DNA from: Schizochytrium sp. TIO01
Taxonomy: Eukaryota > Sar > Bigyra > Thraustochytrida > Thraustochytriidae
Assembly: GCA_004764695.1 (NCBI GenBank)
Contig: SMSO01000014.1
Location: 633,148 to 697,147 of the forward strand
Direction: 5' to 3'
Length of the DNA stretch: 64,000 nt
The number at the start of each line of letters is the position of its first letter. Positions within the stretch are counted from its first letter, which is position 1. Below are positions 1 through 11,574 of the stretch, one piece after another. The notes beneath the pieces were generated by a model. The model made no database searches, was not told where the DNA came from, and saw only the letters and a list, made by a program, of their open reading frames with translations. Both the position numbers and the translations under genes were made by a program.

Positions 1-100
1 GAAGGCAGGCAATCAATGAATCAACTAATCAATCGTCTCACAGCGAGTTCTTTTCGCGAAACCTAGGAAAGGACAGCTGTAGAAGCGTAGCTTTCATGAT

Positions 101-151
101 TTGTTGTTGTTGTTGTTGTCGTTGCTGCTGTTGTTGTGGTCATTGTTGTTG
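101..151. repeat. (GTT)n microsatellite
   Basis: TTG/GTT triplets repeat almost without interruption, with a few GCT and GTC variants. Confidence 0.85.
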
Positions 152-666
152 TAAATTTTTACAAGAGAGGGACCCACACAGGGAGTACCTACCATACTTA
201 GCTACATGCTAGGAGGGGCCTAGTAGGCAAACTGTAAATGTGGGAAAAGAGGAGAGAGTTGGACTTTGAACTCCCCTGGGTAGGAGTGCATTAGTGTTAA
301 CTAGCAGCGTGACGCCGCAAAGTGAGTTTTCTCACTTCTCTTATCCGCGGTAAGTGTGTGTATGTATAATTCATGTATGTATATATCATGTATATATGGA
401 CTCAGGTGGTGTGTACTAACTTGGAAAGGGACGGAGCAATGCTCAACTCAGCATACTAATACACAGAGTCTTCGGCTCCCAACTTGAAGACAGAGGTGTT
501 CAAACCGCTATCGTCGTTGCCGTCGTCGCAGTTTGAAACCTCAGGGCCAAATTGAGGCAGCCATTCGCCATCCCGTCCGCAGCTGGTGCCAAAGTCTGGC
601 ACCCAAACCGGCCCGAAGAAACAGCCTCGAGAGCGAGGACATCTATCCATCCTGCAAATCAACATA

Positions 667-738
667 GATTGAGATTGAGATCGAAATTGAAATTGAAATT
701 GGGATTGAAATCGAAATTGGGATCAAGATTGAGATCCC
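667..738. repeat. 6-bp degenerate tandem repeat, 12 units
   Basis: Twelve consecutive in-phase hexamers of the type GATTGA / AATTGA / GATCGA, with no phase slip over 72 bp. Confidence 0.85.
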
Positions 739-759
739 TACCAGCTGGTAGCAGATGGC

Positions 760-1100
760 TAGGCACTAGCTACCTGCTAGTTGACGCCCTAGGGAGAAGG
801 AGAGTACCCATACTAAGCGACGTATCCACCCAGCCCAGTAGGAGGTGCTAGTCCATGGCTAGCGTTTACTTCCCTCGCTTGAGTACTTGATCGATCGATT
901 TGAAAATAGACGCTAGCAGACGCCTATCTACTGCTACCGGCACTCCTAGAGCTGGCTTAGCGCTGCTAGTAGCGGAAGGCGACTAGCCGGGTAACTAGGC
1001 AACTAGCTAACTGGTGGGCCTTAGCAAATTGGCTAACTAACTGGCTAGCCTCAGCTAATTAGCGAAAGCAGGGAGGCGACCAGCCATACTAATCCATAGT
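760..1100. other. CTAG-rich segment
   Basis: About 13 CTAG tetranucleotides occur in roughly 340 bp, mostly as GCTAGC, ACTAGC or CCTAGG-like palindromes, about ten times random expectation. No open reading frame or clean tandem unit explains this. A similar enrichment recurs upstream of the second KAT3 gene (about 14.9-16.5 kb). Confidence 0.6.
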
Positions 1101-1149
1101 AATCTGGATAGGAGACAAGCAGGGGAAAAAACGAGAGGAAAGAAAAAGA

Positions 1150-1253
1150 AGGCTTTCTTTGTTTCTTTCTTTTAGTTTCTTTCTTTAGTTTCTTTGTTTA
1201 AGTTTCTTTGTTTCTTTGTTTCTGTCTGTCTGCCTGTCTGTCTGTCTGACTGC
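1150..1253. repeat. Pyrimidine-rich TTTC/CTGT tandem tract
   Basis: Repeated TTTC and TTTG units pass into CTGT/CTGC units. The strand is almost purely pyrimidine with scattered G. Confidence 0.8.
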
Positions 1254-1697
1254 CTCCGCTGGCAGCCCGTCTGTCTTTCTTGGGGCTGGCGGAGGGATGC
1301 CCCTGGAGAGAGCTCCTGAGGCGCCCCCCGCCTTCTGCTGGCGCGGCACGCTCCAGAAGCGCAGGTATCGTCTGCAAACTGCGCGAGGAATTCTGCCGGT
1401 CTGAGCTAACTCTCTTCTTTTGCTGAAGAGCAGAAAAGAAAAGACTCGGAAAAGAGAAAAAGAAAGAACTTCACTCTTGAAAACGAAATGAATAAATCGC
1501 ACAATGAATGAGTGAATCAGTCAATTAATCAATCAATCAATGATGAGTAAACAAACGATTATTGCAAACAAGAAAAGAGTCCATCTCACTCCTATACCAA
1601 CATATCAATACCTCCTCCCTTAGCAGTCCATTAACTGAGGCTACAGCGAGGAGGGAGTGCTCCTATAGGTTCTAGTAGAACTACTAGCACCAGAGCG

Positions 1698-1806
1698 AGA
1701 GAAAGAAACTTAAAGAAAGAAACTTAAAGAAAGAAGAAAGAAGAAAGAAGAGCCCACTCCGTTTCCCTTTCTTTCTCTAAGTTTCTTTCTCTGAGTTTCT
1801 TTCTTA
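1698..1806. repeat. Inverted repeat of GAAA-type arms
   Basis: The left arm (about 1698-1735) is two copies of AGAAAGAAACTTA followed by GAAAG. The right arm (about 1768-1806) is its near reverse complement with TAAGTTTCTTTC units. The arms are about 35-38 nt with only a few mismatches, separated by roughly 30 nt, so a strong hairpin or cruciform is possible. Confidence 0.65.
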
Positions 1807-1952
1807 CCTCAGCTATTATAGTCTATTTCTCTCTTTTTGAACTAAGCGCTTCTTCTTTCTTTCTCGTAAGTACGTATTCTTATGATTGAAAAGTAGAATA
1901 ATAGATAAATTAATTGTTGTTTATTTCTACGCAGGTACTAAGTAGGTACATA

Positions 1953-2059
1953 GCATTCATTATTCATTCATTCTTCATTCATTCATTCATTCATTCATTC
2001 ATTCATTCATTCATTCATTCATTCATTCATTCATTCATTCATTCATTCATGCATTCATT
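1953..2059. repeat. (CATT)n microsatellite
   Basis: More than 20 near-perfect CATT units, interrupted once by TTCTT near 1970 and once by GCATT near 2050. Confidence 0.95.
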
Positions 2060-2145
2060 GTTTGTTTGTTTGTTTGATTGTAATTGTTTGATTAATTGTT
2101 TGATTGATTGTTGTTTGTTTGTTTGTTTGTTTGTTTGTTTGTTTC
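2060..2145. repeat. (GTTT)n microsatellite, two blocks
   Basis: GTTT units at 2060-2078 and 2112-2145 are separated by TGATTG/TAATTG variants. The block follows the CATT array directly and precedes the GC-rich segment before the KAT3 start. Confidence 0.9.
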
Positions 2146-2472
2146 GTTCATTGTGATTGTCATTCTCTTTGTTTGCTTCTGCTTCGACTTCTTCTTCGCC
2201 TCCGCTCGGCAACTCCTTCTCTTCCGCGTCGTCGCTCGACGTTTGTGCTGCTGAGGGGCGCGGCGCGGCGGTCCCGGCGGCGAGAGCGCGGTCCACAGAC
2301 ACGCGCCGCGGCAGCGCTCCGTTTGGAGAGAGGCGAGGCGGCCAGCGTCCGATAGATTGCTCGCTCGCTCCATCCGTCGCTCCATCGGTAGAGAGACGCG
2401 CAGAGGCGAGTTGGCGGCGGCGAGGAGGCTCGCGGAAGCCCTGCACGCCGAGAGGGAGAAGATCAACTCTAC

Positions 2473-2546
2473 ATGTACCATCGAGGCACCGCTGGACACT
2501 TTGGGAGCTCGCAACAAGCGGCAGCAGCAGCGGCAGACCAGCAGCA

Positions 2547-2579
<33 letters not shown>

Positions 2580-3227
2580 AAATCAGGCGAACCAGGCAAA
2601 TCCGCAGAGCCAAATTCCGATTCGAAGTCCAAATTCGCAGAGCCAAACTCAAACCCAAACGCAAAACCAGCAGAAGCAGAATACAAGCCAGGTCCCAAAT
2701 CAGCACCAACAAATGCAGAACTCACAGCAGAATTCGCAAGCCCAGAGGCAGGCTCCCCAAAATGGAGGCCACTACTCACAGCAATCGCAGCAGCAGTGGA
2801 GCTCCCAGCCACAGACGAACCTGGACCCGGCAGGTTCGCAGTCGCAGAGACTCCCTTCGCAACACCAGCAGCACCAGCGCCAGCATCAGCAGAACTCCAA
2901 TCAAAACCAGCAGTACTCGCATGTGAGACCTCCTGGGGACACTGCGAGGGGTGGAAGACTGGCGCCGACATGGCAAGACCCAATGAGGGACAAGGACATG
3001 AGACGGAGAACGCTGCAAAATATTGCGACTTTGCTGAGAGGGTCTAGAAAAGATTGTACTAAGGAATGGCTTACCAAGATCGCAACATCGTTCGAGAGCT
3101 CCTTATACAGAACATCGCCCTCGCAGGCGGAGTATCAGGATACAAGCAACCTCAAGAATAGGCTTAGGGACTGGTACGCCAGGTATCAGGCCCAGTCCAG
3201 AGCTAGTCAGCAGTACAAGCAAAAGAT

Positions 3228-3264
<37 letters not shown>

Positions 3265-6200
3265 CAACAACAACAGCAGCAACAGCAAAGGGGTCCAACA
3301 CAACACATGCCACCTGGCGGGGGCCAGATGAGCTCTTCAGATCCGCATGGCAGTGCACCCAGACCTCCTTCTGTGCAAGGATCACACTATGGTGGAAACA
3401 GCGCAGGCGCTGGAGGACCCGCGGTGCAGGGATCACATCACCCAGGACAGTCACAACAGCAACAGCATCATCAGGGTCCTGCGCATGTCTCGAATGGAGC
3501 CCGAATGGTCCCCCCAACATCATCGTCCTCAGCGCCAACGACATCAGCAGGGTCTGCGCCTGGACCATCAAGACCACCTCAGGGATACTCGAACCAAGCA
3601 CAACCATCAGCAGCAGCAGCAGCAGTACAACAATCGCAACGAGCGCCAGACGCGCCACCACACGTGCAATCAAGCAGCGGAGCCGCTAATGGGCCGGGGC
3701 CGAGATCAAGCAGTGCTGGAAGCAGCAGCAGCAGCAACAACAACAATAATAATAACAATAACAACAACAAACCCAGCAGCGGAGGCGGAGGCACAACGGG
3801 CAGTAAAAACCAGGAACATAGACACCGGCTGACTATGCTTATTCATGCCTCGCGATGCAAGAACTCAGAGACATGTAAAGCCAATAAATGCGCGCATTGG
3901 AAGCACATTCTGGACCATGCACGTAAGTGCTCAAACACTCACTGCAACCCGCACTGTGTTGCTGCCCGGAAAACATTGTACCATTTCAAGAATTGCAAAG
4001 ACCCCAAGTGTGAAATTTGTGGACCCGTACGAAACATGATGCAGCGGGTGAAAGCCCATCAACAACAACAGCAGCAGAAACAGCAACAGCAACAACAACA
4101 ACCTATCTCATCAAACCACCAATACTCCTCAAACCAGCCGCCACCCCCTCCGCCTTCCCACCAACGTCCCCCGGACCAAATGCACAGGCTGGACTCGTCT
4201 TCCTCGCGCAACTCCTCAAGCAGGGGCAAGCCTTCGGTGGCCGCTCTTCAAGCCTCAAACCATCATTCTGCTGGGTCAGCAGCTCCGGGAACCTCTGCTC
4301 AACGACTTGCTCATGAGCAGGATCCCGCTGCGCTTATTCGCAAGTACGAGGAAGAGGCACGTCGCGCTAAAGAGTTACAGCTACAGCAGGAAGCAAAAGT
4401 GCGCCGCCTTGAAGAGCAGCTCGCGCTCATGAAGCGTCAAGCAGGTATGCACAGTACAGCAGCAGCTGGATCATCACCTGGGCCTGAAGTCCTACCTTCC
4501 TCTGTCGGAGGTCCATCATCACCAGCACCAGTAACGCAGCAGCAGCAGCAGCAGCAACAACAACAACAACCTCAGGATACTTTGATGCGATCCTCGAGTC
4601 ATCCGCCTGGACATCCTCAGCGCCACAACTCCGCAGCTTCGCATAATTCTGCGGCACCTCCTTCGTACGCTGCTCAGCCGCAAAATAACCAGACCAGATC
4701 AGTCTCATGGCCCGGCACCAATTCTGCTGCACCAGGTGCACCGTCACAGCCTTCAGCACCAGGTCGCCCTCCGTATTCATCACAGCAACACCAGCAAGCA
4801 CAGACTCCCTATTATAGCAAACCTGGATATGCAGGCGCTCCTGCTCCTAGACCGGGGCCCCGCGGTGCACCTGTTCGACCCCCAAGCGGCGGTAGTAGTA
4901 CAAGCAATAACAACAATTCCACCAAGACTGCCACAGGCAACTACTCTTATCCTCAGCAACAGCAACAGAGTGGGCCACAGCCGCCACAGTCAGGAGCAAG
5001 GCCGTTGGCATATCCAAAACCTTACGCTCAACCACAACCACAACAACATGGGCGCCCTCCACAAGCACAGGCTCGCCCTCCCGCTGGATATCCACCTCGT
5101 CCAGGGCCAGGTCGTGGCCCTCCTCAGCCAAAGCCTGGGCATCCTCAAATACCTGCGCAGCAGCAACAACAGCAACAACAGAGGCCCCGGCCTGCTGGAC
5201 TGAACGGGGGCGCGCCTCGTCCCCTGCAGCCTTCGGGAGCGTCGCAATCAGGTCCTAGCGCTACGATGCCAACGCCTGCTGTTCAGTCAGGACCTCGATC
5301 TGGAGTGCCGTCTGCAGGTGGACACTCACCAGCCGCTGCTGTTCAATCACCAGGATCTCAGGCCATGCAACGGACGACATCAATCTCGCAAACTAATACA
5401 TCTGCACCGGTACTTCAGCAGCCCCCATCTTCTGCAACGCAAGTTTCTCCGACCCCCCAGGAACTCAACCAGCAACAACGCCAACCACAGCAGCAAACCC
5501 AACAGCGTCAGACTCCGCCGGCAGGCGTAACTGGCGAGCAGCCAGCTGCTGGACATCAACAACAGGTAGCGCGTCCACGATCCGTATCTAGCGCGCAGAG
5601 TTCTATTCGCCAACAAGGTTTTAATAGCTTGGTTTCAGCAATTAATAGCTTGAACCGAGACGAAATCAAAGACCACATTGCATCCTTGGTCAGATTCAGC
5701 TCTGAAATCAAACCCAATGAACTTCGCGGCCGACTGCAACCACTATTGCGTACGCAAATGGAACTTCAATTTTCATATATCTTCCGCAAGGCGGTGGACC
5801 CTATTGCCATGGGCATTCCTGACTACTTTGAGGTCATCAAACATCCCATGGATCTCTCGATTATCAAAAAACGACTGGAAAGCAACTATTATCGAACCAT
5901 GAAGGCCTTCAAAAATGATGTATTGCTTGTTTATGATAATGCAATTCTCTATAATCCTGAGTCTCCAGACGGTTGCGGTGTGCGCGAAATCGCTCAAGAA
6001 TATGCTCAAATCTTTGTGGAGGAATACAACACTCTTTTGGTAAAGCTAAAGGAAAAAGAAGCTTCAAAGCGCACAAGCTCAGAGGCGTGTCGACTTTGCG
6101 GTGGAGGCCAGTACCTCTTTGAGCCTCCTGTGTACTTTTGTAACAACTGCAAGCAAAAGATTCGTCGTGGAACCCACTTTTACATGTCGCCCGATAGCAA

Positions 6201-9118
6201 GATGTTCTGGTGCACTGGCTGCTTTGGAGGTTTGCGTGGACCTATTGAACTTGAAGATGGCTCCAAGGTTGAAAAGACTGCACTGAAGAAGAAAGACAAC
6301 TCAGAAGATACTGAGGAGTCCTGGGTTCAATGCAATTACTGTCACCGATGGTATCATCAAATTTGTGCTATGTTCAATGGTCGCAGCAGTATGGGCAAAG
6401 CAAGCCATTTTTTCTGTCCAATGTGCGTCCTACGTCATCTCGACGAGAGAAAATGGGAGCGCATTCCCACGCGCTTTTCCAACCAAGGTGGTAAAGGTCT
6501 TCGTGCGCGTGATCTTCAACGTACCAAGTTCAGTGACTATATTGAAGCACGGAATTGCTGTTCGGATTGTTGACGAGCGTAAGGCAGAAGCAAAGCGTCG
6601 AGGAATTAGCATGCATGACATTCTTGAACCGGGTAGTTTCACAGTTCGTGTTGTGATGCACAAGGATACTGCGTTAGTTCCGCGCAGCAACTTGCAGAGA
6701 CTCTACAAAGATGAGCCTTACAATTATCCCGAGGCTTTTCCTCATCGAGTCAAGTGTGTCCTCTTGTTTCAGTGTATCGACGGCCTTGATGTCCTCCTCT
6801 TTGCGTTATACACACAATCATACGGTTCGGATTGCCCTGAGCCAAACGCACGCACCCTCTACATTGCGTATTTAGATTCCGTATACTACATGGAGCCCCG
6901 ATTTCTCCGCACGCCGGTGTACCAGGAGCTCCTGATGGCAACAATTGAGTATGAGAAAAGACGCGGTATTACAAAGACTTTTATCTGGGCATGCCCACCC
7001 ATGGCTGGTGATGACTATATTTTATATTGCCATCCCCGTGAGCAAAAGACTCAAAAGGTCGATATGCTTCGTGCCTGGTACTGGAATCTTCTTGAAGATG
7101 CTCGGAAACGTGGGATTGTCTGCTCTGTCGACAATTTCTATGATGGTTATCTCCGTCGCTTGTGCAACCCTTGTGGCGCACCGAACTTTGATGGAGATTA
7201 CTGGCCCGGATTGGCCGAGCAGCATATTCTTGACCTCGAAAAGGTTAAGACGGATCCTAAGGGTTTGGCACTTCGTGCTCAACGTGCCATCATGCGGAGT
7301 AAGACAATGGCAGATGGTACAATGATTGCGCCGCCCAAATCAAAAAAGTCTAGGAGCAGTAGTAAAAAGAAATCGAAGACCAAGTCGAAATCACGGAATC
7401 GCTCTAACACAGTGCAATCGTTGAGCAAGGTTCCTAAACGTAAATCGGAGGGGGGAACTGGCGAGGAAACAACTCCTGAACAAGATGCTCTGTGGCCACC
7501 CCCGCAGCCGGCTAAATGGGTAGAGATGCCGCAGCAAGACGCTCTCACAGCCAAAATTGGCGATTATATTCGGCAAATGAAGGAGGACTTCTTTGTGGTG
7601 CATTTGTACCATATTTGCGCAGAGTGTAATGAGGAGATGGACAAGACAGACCAGCTTTACTGGCTTCCGAATGCTTACGAGGAAGGCATGGGTGATCTCG
7701 ATGTGCACAAAAAGCGGTACGCACCTCCATATGCGTTATGCGATCCTTGTTACTGCAAGGCCTACGAAGCTGAGTACGGCACCCAGCCGAAAGTTGTCCT
7801 CCCCCCAACCTTGGATGAGAAGAAGAAAATGAAACAATCTGAGATTTCAACCTCTTCTGATCTCCTCATCAAGTCTGAAGGTAGCAACAAGCGGGGTTCT
7901 GCACCACTTAATCGTAGCGCAGAGCAAGAAGCTAGTACCGTAAAGCGGATGAAGGCGGAGGACTCCAAGGCAACCGAAGACAAGAAGACCGCCAAGCCCA
8001 ACGCGCCGTCTGGGCCTGCTCCAGGCGACGCGGACACGAAGAAGAAGACTGTGCAACTGCAGACGCCGAAAACCAAAGTCAAGGTCAAGGAAGAGGTCAC
8101 CTCGGGTGGTGCCACTGCAACTGCCACAACAGTCACAATAAAGAAGGAGGAGGACGCCAGTGGATCTGGATCCACAGCTGTTCCACCAGATAGCGCCGCT
8201 ACACCATCCACAGCAGCCGATGGCTCAGAAGGTGCTGACGACCAGGAAAATGGGGACAAGTCTCGTTCGCTTGAAACTGAAGAGCGAATCTTGCCCCCTG
8301 GTCAGCGTGCTAAGCCGCAAAATCCTTGGGCCAACAGGCCTTGCGAGCTTGATGACATGTCTGTCTTTAGAGCTTATGTAGAGCGTGTTACCGAAGACCC
8401 GGACCCACTGATGGAAAATCAGTTCTTCGACAACCGCAACCAGGTGTTGTATCTGTGTCAGAGCAACAACTACCAATTCGATCAACTTCGTCGTGCAAAG
8501 CACAGCTCAATGATGGTCCTCTACCATCTTCATAATCCGGATCAGCCTGCATTTCCTCGTGTTTGTTCAGCCTGCGCAGGGGAAATCAAGGACGCAGATT
8601 GGTACACCTGTCGCCAGTGTGACTCTTATGACCTTTGTGCAGAGTGCCACAAGACAACGAAGCATGAACATCCCCTTCATAAGCGAACTTTGGACAACGA
8701 GGCCAAGGAGGTTGCTGACCAACATGCTCGCCATCAACAGATCAAGGCATACTTGGACCTATTGCAGCATGCTTGCGTATGCACATCTTCCACGTGTACT
8801 CATGTGAAGTGTGCACAAATGAAGGAGGGCCTGGAACATTGGAAGACGTGCCGCCCACAATCTCCGTCAGCTGTCTGCTCCAAGTGTCAGAATATTAATA
8901 AGCTTATTAAAGTGCACGCACTTCGGTGTCGCGAGCCTCTTGGCCAATGTATGGTGCCAAGGTGTAGCCAAATTAAATTGGCGCATCGTCGTACGCAAGC
9001 GTTTGCTCAAGATCGTCGTATTCAGGCTCGTATGGCCGTTCAGAAGGATTCTTCGGCCGCGTCACCTCAACCATCTGATCAATCATCACAAGGTGCTCAA
9101 CCACTTAGCGCATCGTAA
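2473..9118 (+). CDS. EP300-like: CBP/p300-type histone acetyltransferase, copy A, with +1 frame break
   Basis: Nuclear coactivator that transfers acetyl groups from acetyl-CoA to histone lysines. Two frames join: 2473 to about 6546, then 6548-9118, giving about 2214 aa. Skipping the base at 6547 restores exact alignment with copy B (FSDYIE then HGIAVRIVDER, against FSDFIE then ERLVGRILDER). Domains by joined residue: KIX about 167-235, TAZ1 449-527, coiled coil 617-657, bromodomain 1080-1190, Cys-rich PHD/RING-like region 1206-1320, KAT11 HAT 1330-2028 containing IWACPP (Trp about 1505) and the conserved WY pair (Tyr about 1536), Lys-rich loop about 1613-1655, extra CxxC...CxxC module about 1713-1772, ZZ 2028-2072, TAZ2 2093-2180. 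The linkers are rich in poly-Gln, Asn and Ser. As read, translation would stop at 6573 (1366 aa) and lose most of the HAT. Homology is certain. Whether the break is a sequence error, a mutation or recoding is open. Confidence 0.93.
2525..2580 (+). repeat. CAG (poly-Gln) tract in KAT3 copy A
   Basis: Near-pure CAG codons encode the first Gln tract, about residues 20-36. Further CAG/CAA tracts lie at 3226-3288 (longest, over 20 Gln), 4060-4100, 4536-4570 and 5158-5180. Mixed CAG/CAA use in the later tracts suggests selection for glutamine rather than simple repeat expansion. Confidence 0.85.
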
Positions 9119-10608
9119 CGCGTTGGGGGGCATTTGCTCTGATACATAAAAATGTCGGTTCCCAATACCAACCTCTGCAATCTCCCTTCAACAATGATGG
9201 TATTTATTATTCCCGATCCGAAGCGAAAACTAAACAAAACAAAGCAAAAAAAAACGATCACATTCCAAACAAAGAAACTTAAAATAGCATTACTTGACTT
9301 CGCGCACTGTCATTTCGTTTATTCTGATTTGATCAAAATATGTGTCCTTCTTTTATAACATCACACGCAAAACTCCTTTATAAACAAACAAAAAAATCAT
9401 TAGAAAACTCTTAAAAATATATGCGCGTATTAGTCTGCTATTTGTGAATTTTATTGTTTCTGTTGAAGTCATGTCTCTGCCTTCAATTACTGTAGAAGCA
9501 AAAGATCGAATACAATTTTACATCTGCCGACTGTAGGTCCATGAAAAATTCACCGGAAATTTTAGTCTTGTGAGTACATGAATCCAAAGGATTGCGAATC
9601 AAGCACATATGTGATATCAAGTAGACAATAGGACCATGAGATCACTCTTCCTCTTCTTCAGCGCTTGGTCGTGTTACATTAAATACCCTCACTGTGATGA
9701 ATGTAAAAACTTGAGATCACCATTTTACACCTTCCTAGATTAAAACGTTTGTGTGGACAATATGCGACTACAGCATCTATATGATCCATATTATGCTGGT
9801 CCTACCTATTTGTGTCTGCATCCCAACCCTTGCAGGACAAATATACTAAGAAGTAGCAAGTATTCATTGCTTTCTCTTCAGTATCTATTAGAGAGACGAG
9901 CATTGGATTCCAAGCACTTTGCTTCAAGTATCACATTTAACCCAAGAGGTGCTTTGACCGTATCTCTCTGTCTGACGAGTGCGAGCGATTACATGCACAA
10001 GTTTCAGAACGCCGTAATACGTAGGGTCCAGGTAAATCAGTAGTAGTTGGCTAGGCATTGGTATCACTTTCAGATTTTTTCTGCTCGACAAAGATAAATT
10101 AACTCAGGGTACTTTATGGACTGTATCGACGCATGCTTGCGAACTTCAATGGCAAGCCTGCGTCCGCTAGGCGCTCTGGTCAACAACCCGACCGACTCTC
10201 TCCTCATGTGCTTTTGCTTGAGTTTGTCAAGCAATCGACCATGAGCGCTTGCGAAACCTTGTGTTTCTAGTTACTTCGGAGCTTACGGTGCGAAAGTAGT
10301 TGAGACTAAGAAAACTTTTACGCCTCGCGCACATGAATGAATGAATGTATTATGGTGCATATTGATTGATACATGTACCAAAGATGATCTTTGGCAAGAA
10401 GTAATGCTATAGCTATTAGCATATAGTAAGTTAGCAAAAAAGGTTGGGGAAATTTATCTTTAGAGAGACTTGAGGCTGCCTCGCAAGCAAAACCATAACT
10501 CGCGAGGGACATTCCCTGGAATTCTTGCGATCATCCACGTCGCTTTCGAGATTGCTGACGAGGTAACGAGAAAGCTTGATTCATTAAGGCTGTCTGCAAG
10601 GTTCCGAC
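9119..10608. other. Intergenic, no gene seen
   Basis: AT-rich sequence between KAT3 copy A and the flavoprotein gene. It begins with an A-rich segment (about 9225-9290) that could be the 3' untranslated region. The longest frames are under 100 codons and lack coding character. Confidence 0.5.
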
Positions 10609-11574
10609 ATGGAGAACTATGAGGTAGCAGTTGTGGGCGGTGGCCCTGCAGGTCTGAGCGCTGCACTTGGACTGGGCAGGTCTTCACGAAAAACTATTGT
10701 GCTGACTGATGGGCTTCACCGCAATCGGTTTGCGAGCCATTCGAATGGATTTTTCACGCGCGATGGGGAAGCACCTCATGATTTAATTAAGGCTGGGACT
10801 GAGGACTTGAAGAAGTATGAGACAGTGCAGTTTGCGGAGTGCCGAGTGACAAGAATTTCCCGTAATGGAGAGGAAGGCAGTCCAACATCATTTACCCTTG
10901 AACTTGAGGGCGGAGATGTTGATAAGATCACTGCGTCCCGGATTGTCCTAGCGACTGGACTCAAGGATACTATGCCTGGAATTCCAGGGCTTACTGAGAT
11001 TTGGGGTCGCTATGCGCATCATTGCGTCTATTGCGATGGATTTGAGATCAAAGGCACTCGACTTGGATTGCTTCTCAGCCCCAAAGTGCCAGCTGATGTT
11101 CATGCATTTATGGTACTCGCATGGGCTGGCGAATTAGTGGTTTTCAGCCAAGGAATGGAGCTTCCAGAGCATATTGCACCTCTTTTCGAAGCCAATGGCA
11201 TCCAACTTGTCACTGAAAAAATTGAGGAGATCACGGAAGAGAGCGAGAGCGAAACGATTTCAGTCAAGCTTGGCGATGGCAGCTCTGAGGAGCTAAAGGG
11301 TATTTTTGTGGTTCCTGAGACCGCTCTTGGAGGTAAAGATTTGGTTGAGCAGCTTGGAGTTGAGTTTGATCCCATGTTCAACTACATTAAGGTGAACCAA
11401 GAATATGAGACCAACGTCTCGGGCGTCTATGCTGCTGGTGACACACAAGAAATGTTCAAACACAGTGTGGTGTTTGCAGCAAGCGCGGGCTATGCTTGTG
11501 GTATTTACATTGACAAGTCTCTGACTATGGGAAGACTTGCTGCTGCTAAGCAAGCTCTTGAATCTGGTAACTAG
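10609..11574 (+). CDS. Thioredoxin-reductase-fold FAD disulfide oxidoreductase
   Basis: 321 aa, the usual length of low-molecular-weight thioredoxin reductases and fungal dithiol oxidases (GliT/HlmI type). The N-terminal FAD site is VVGGGPAGLSAA (residues 8-19). The redox pair is C139-V-Y-C142 followed by DGFE, and a second FAD motif GVYAAGDTQ lies near 272-280. The central domain does not show the usual NADPH-binding GGGDSA motif or the HRR-type arginines; residues around 150-175 read LLLSPKVPADVHAFMVLAWA. It may therefore be a dithiol oxidase using O2, or a reductase with another electron donor, rather than a classical NADPH enzyme. No signal peptide is seen, so a cytosolic location is likely. 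The start is the first ATG, with stops upstream. It is a single-exon gene between the two KAT3 paralogues with no functional link apparent. Family is sure; substrate unknown. Confidence 0.9.
   Translation: MENYEVAVVGGGPAGLSAALGLGRSSRKTIVLTDGLHRNRFASHSNGFFTRDGEAPHDLIKAGTEDLKKYETVQFAECRVTRISRNGEEGSPTSFTLELEGGDVDKITASRIVLATGLKDTMPGIPGLTEIWGRYAHHCVYCDGFEIKGTRLGLLLSPKVPADVHAFMVLAWAGELVVFSQGMELPEHIAPLFEANGIQLVTEKIEEITEESESETISVKLGDGSSEELKGIFVVPETALGGKDLVEQLGVEFDPMFNYIKVNQEYETNVSGVYAAGDTQEMFKHSVVFAASAGYACGIYIDKSLTMGRLAAAKQALESGN

Larger units (their letters stand above)
1..2472. other. Repeat-rich leader upstream of KAT3 copy A
   Basis: No credible gene. The stretch is a mosaic of short tandem repeats (GTT, a 6-bp repeat, TTTC/CTGT, GAAA, CATT, GTTT), a CTAG-rich segment at about 760-1100, and a GC-rich block at about 2200-2460 that runs directly into the acetyltransferase start. 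Reading frames here give only low-complexity peptides such as repeated HSFI. It probably holds the promoter and 5' untranslated region of the downstream gene; I cannot place the transcription start. Confidence 0.6.

Noticed and set aside
2039-2983. 314-aa minus-strand frame, and overlapping frames at 2092-2712 (-), 2157-3047 (+) and 2357-2926 (+)
   Set aside because: Products of CAG and GTTT repeats opposite or out of frame with the KAT3 gene. They give poly-Leu, poly-Ala or low-complexity peptides and no domain.
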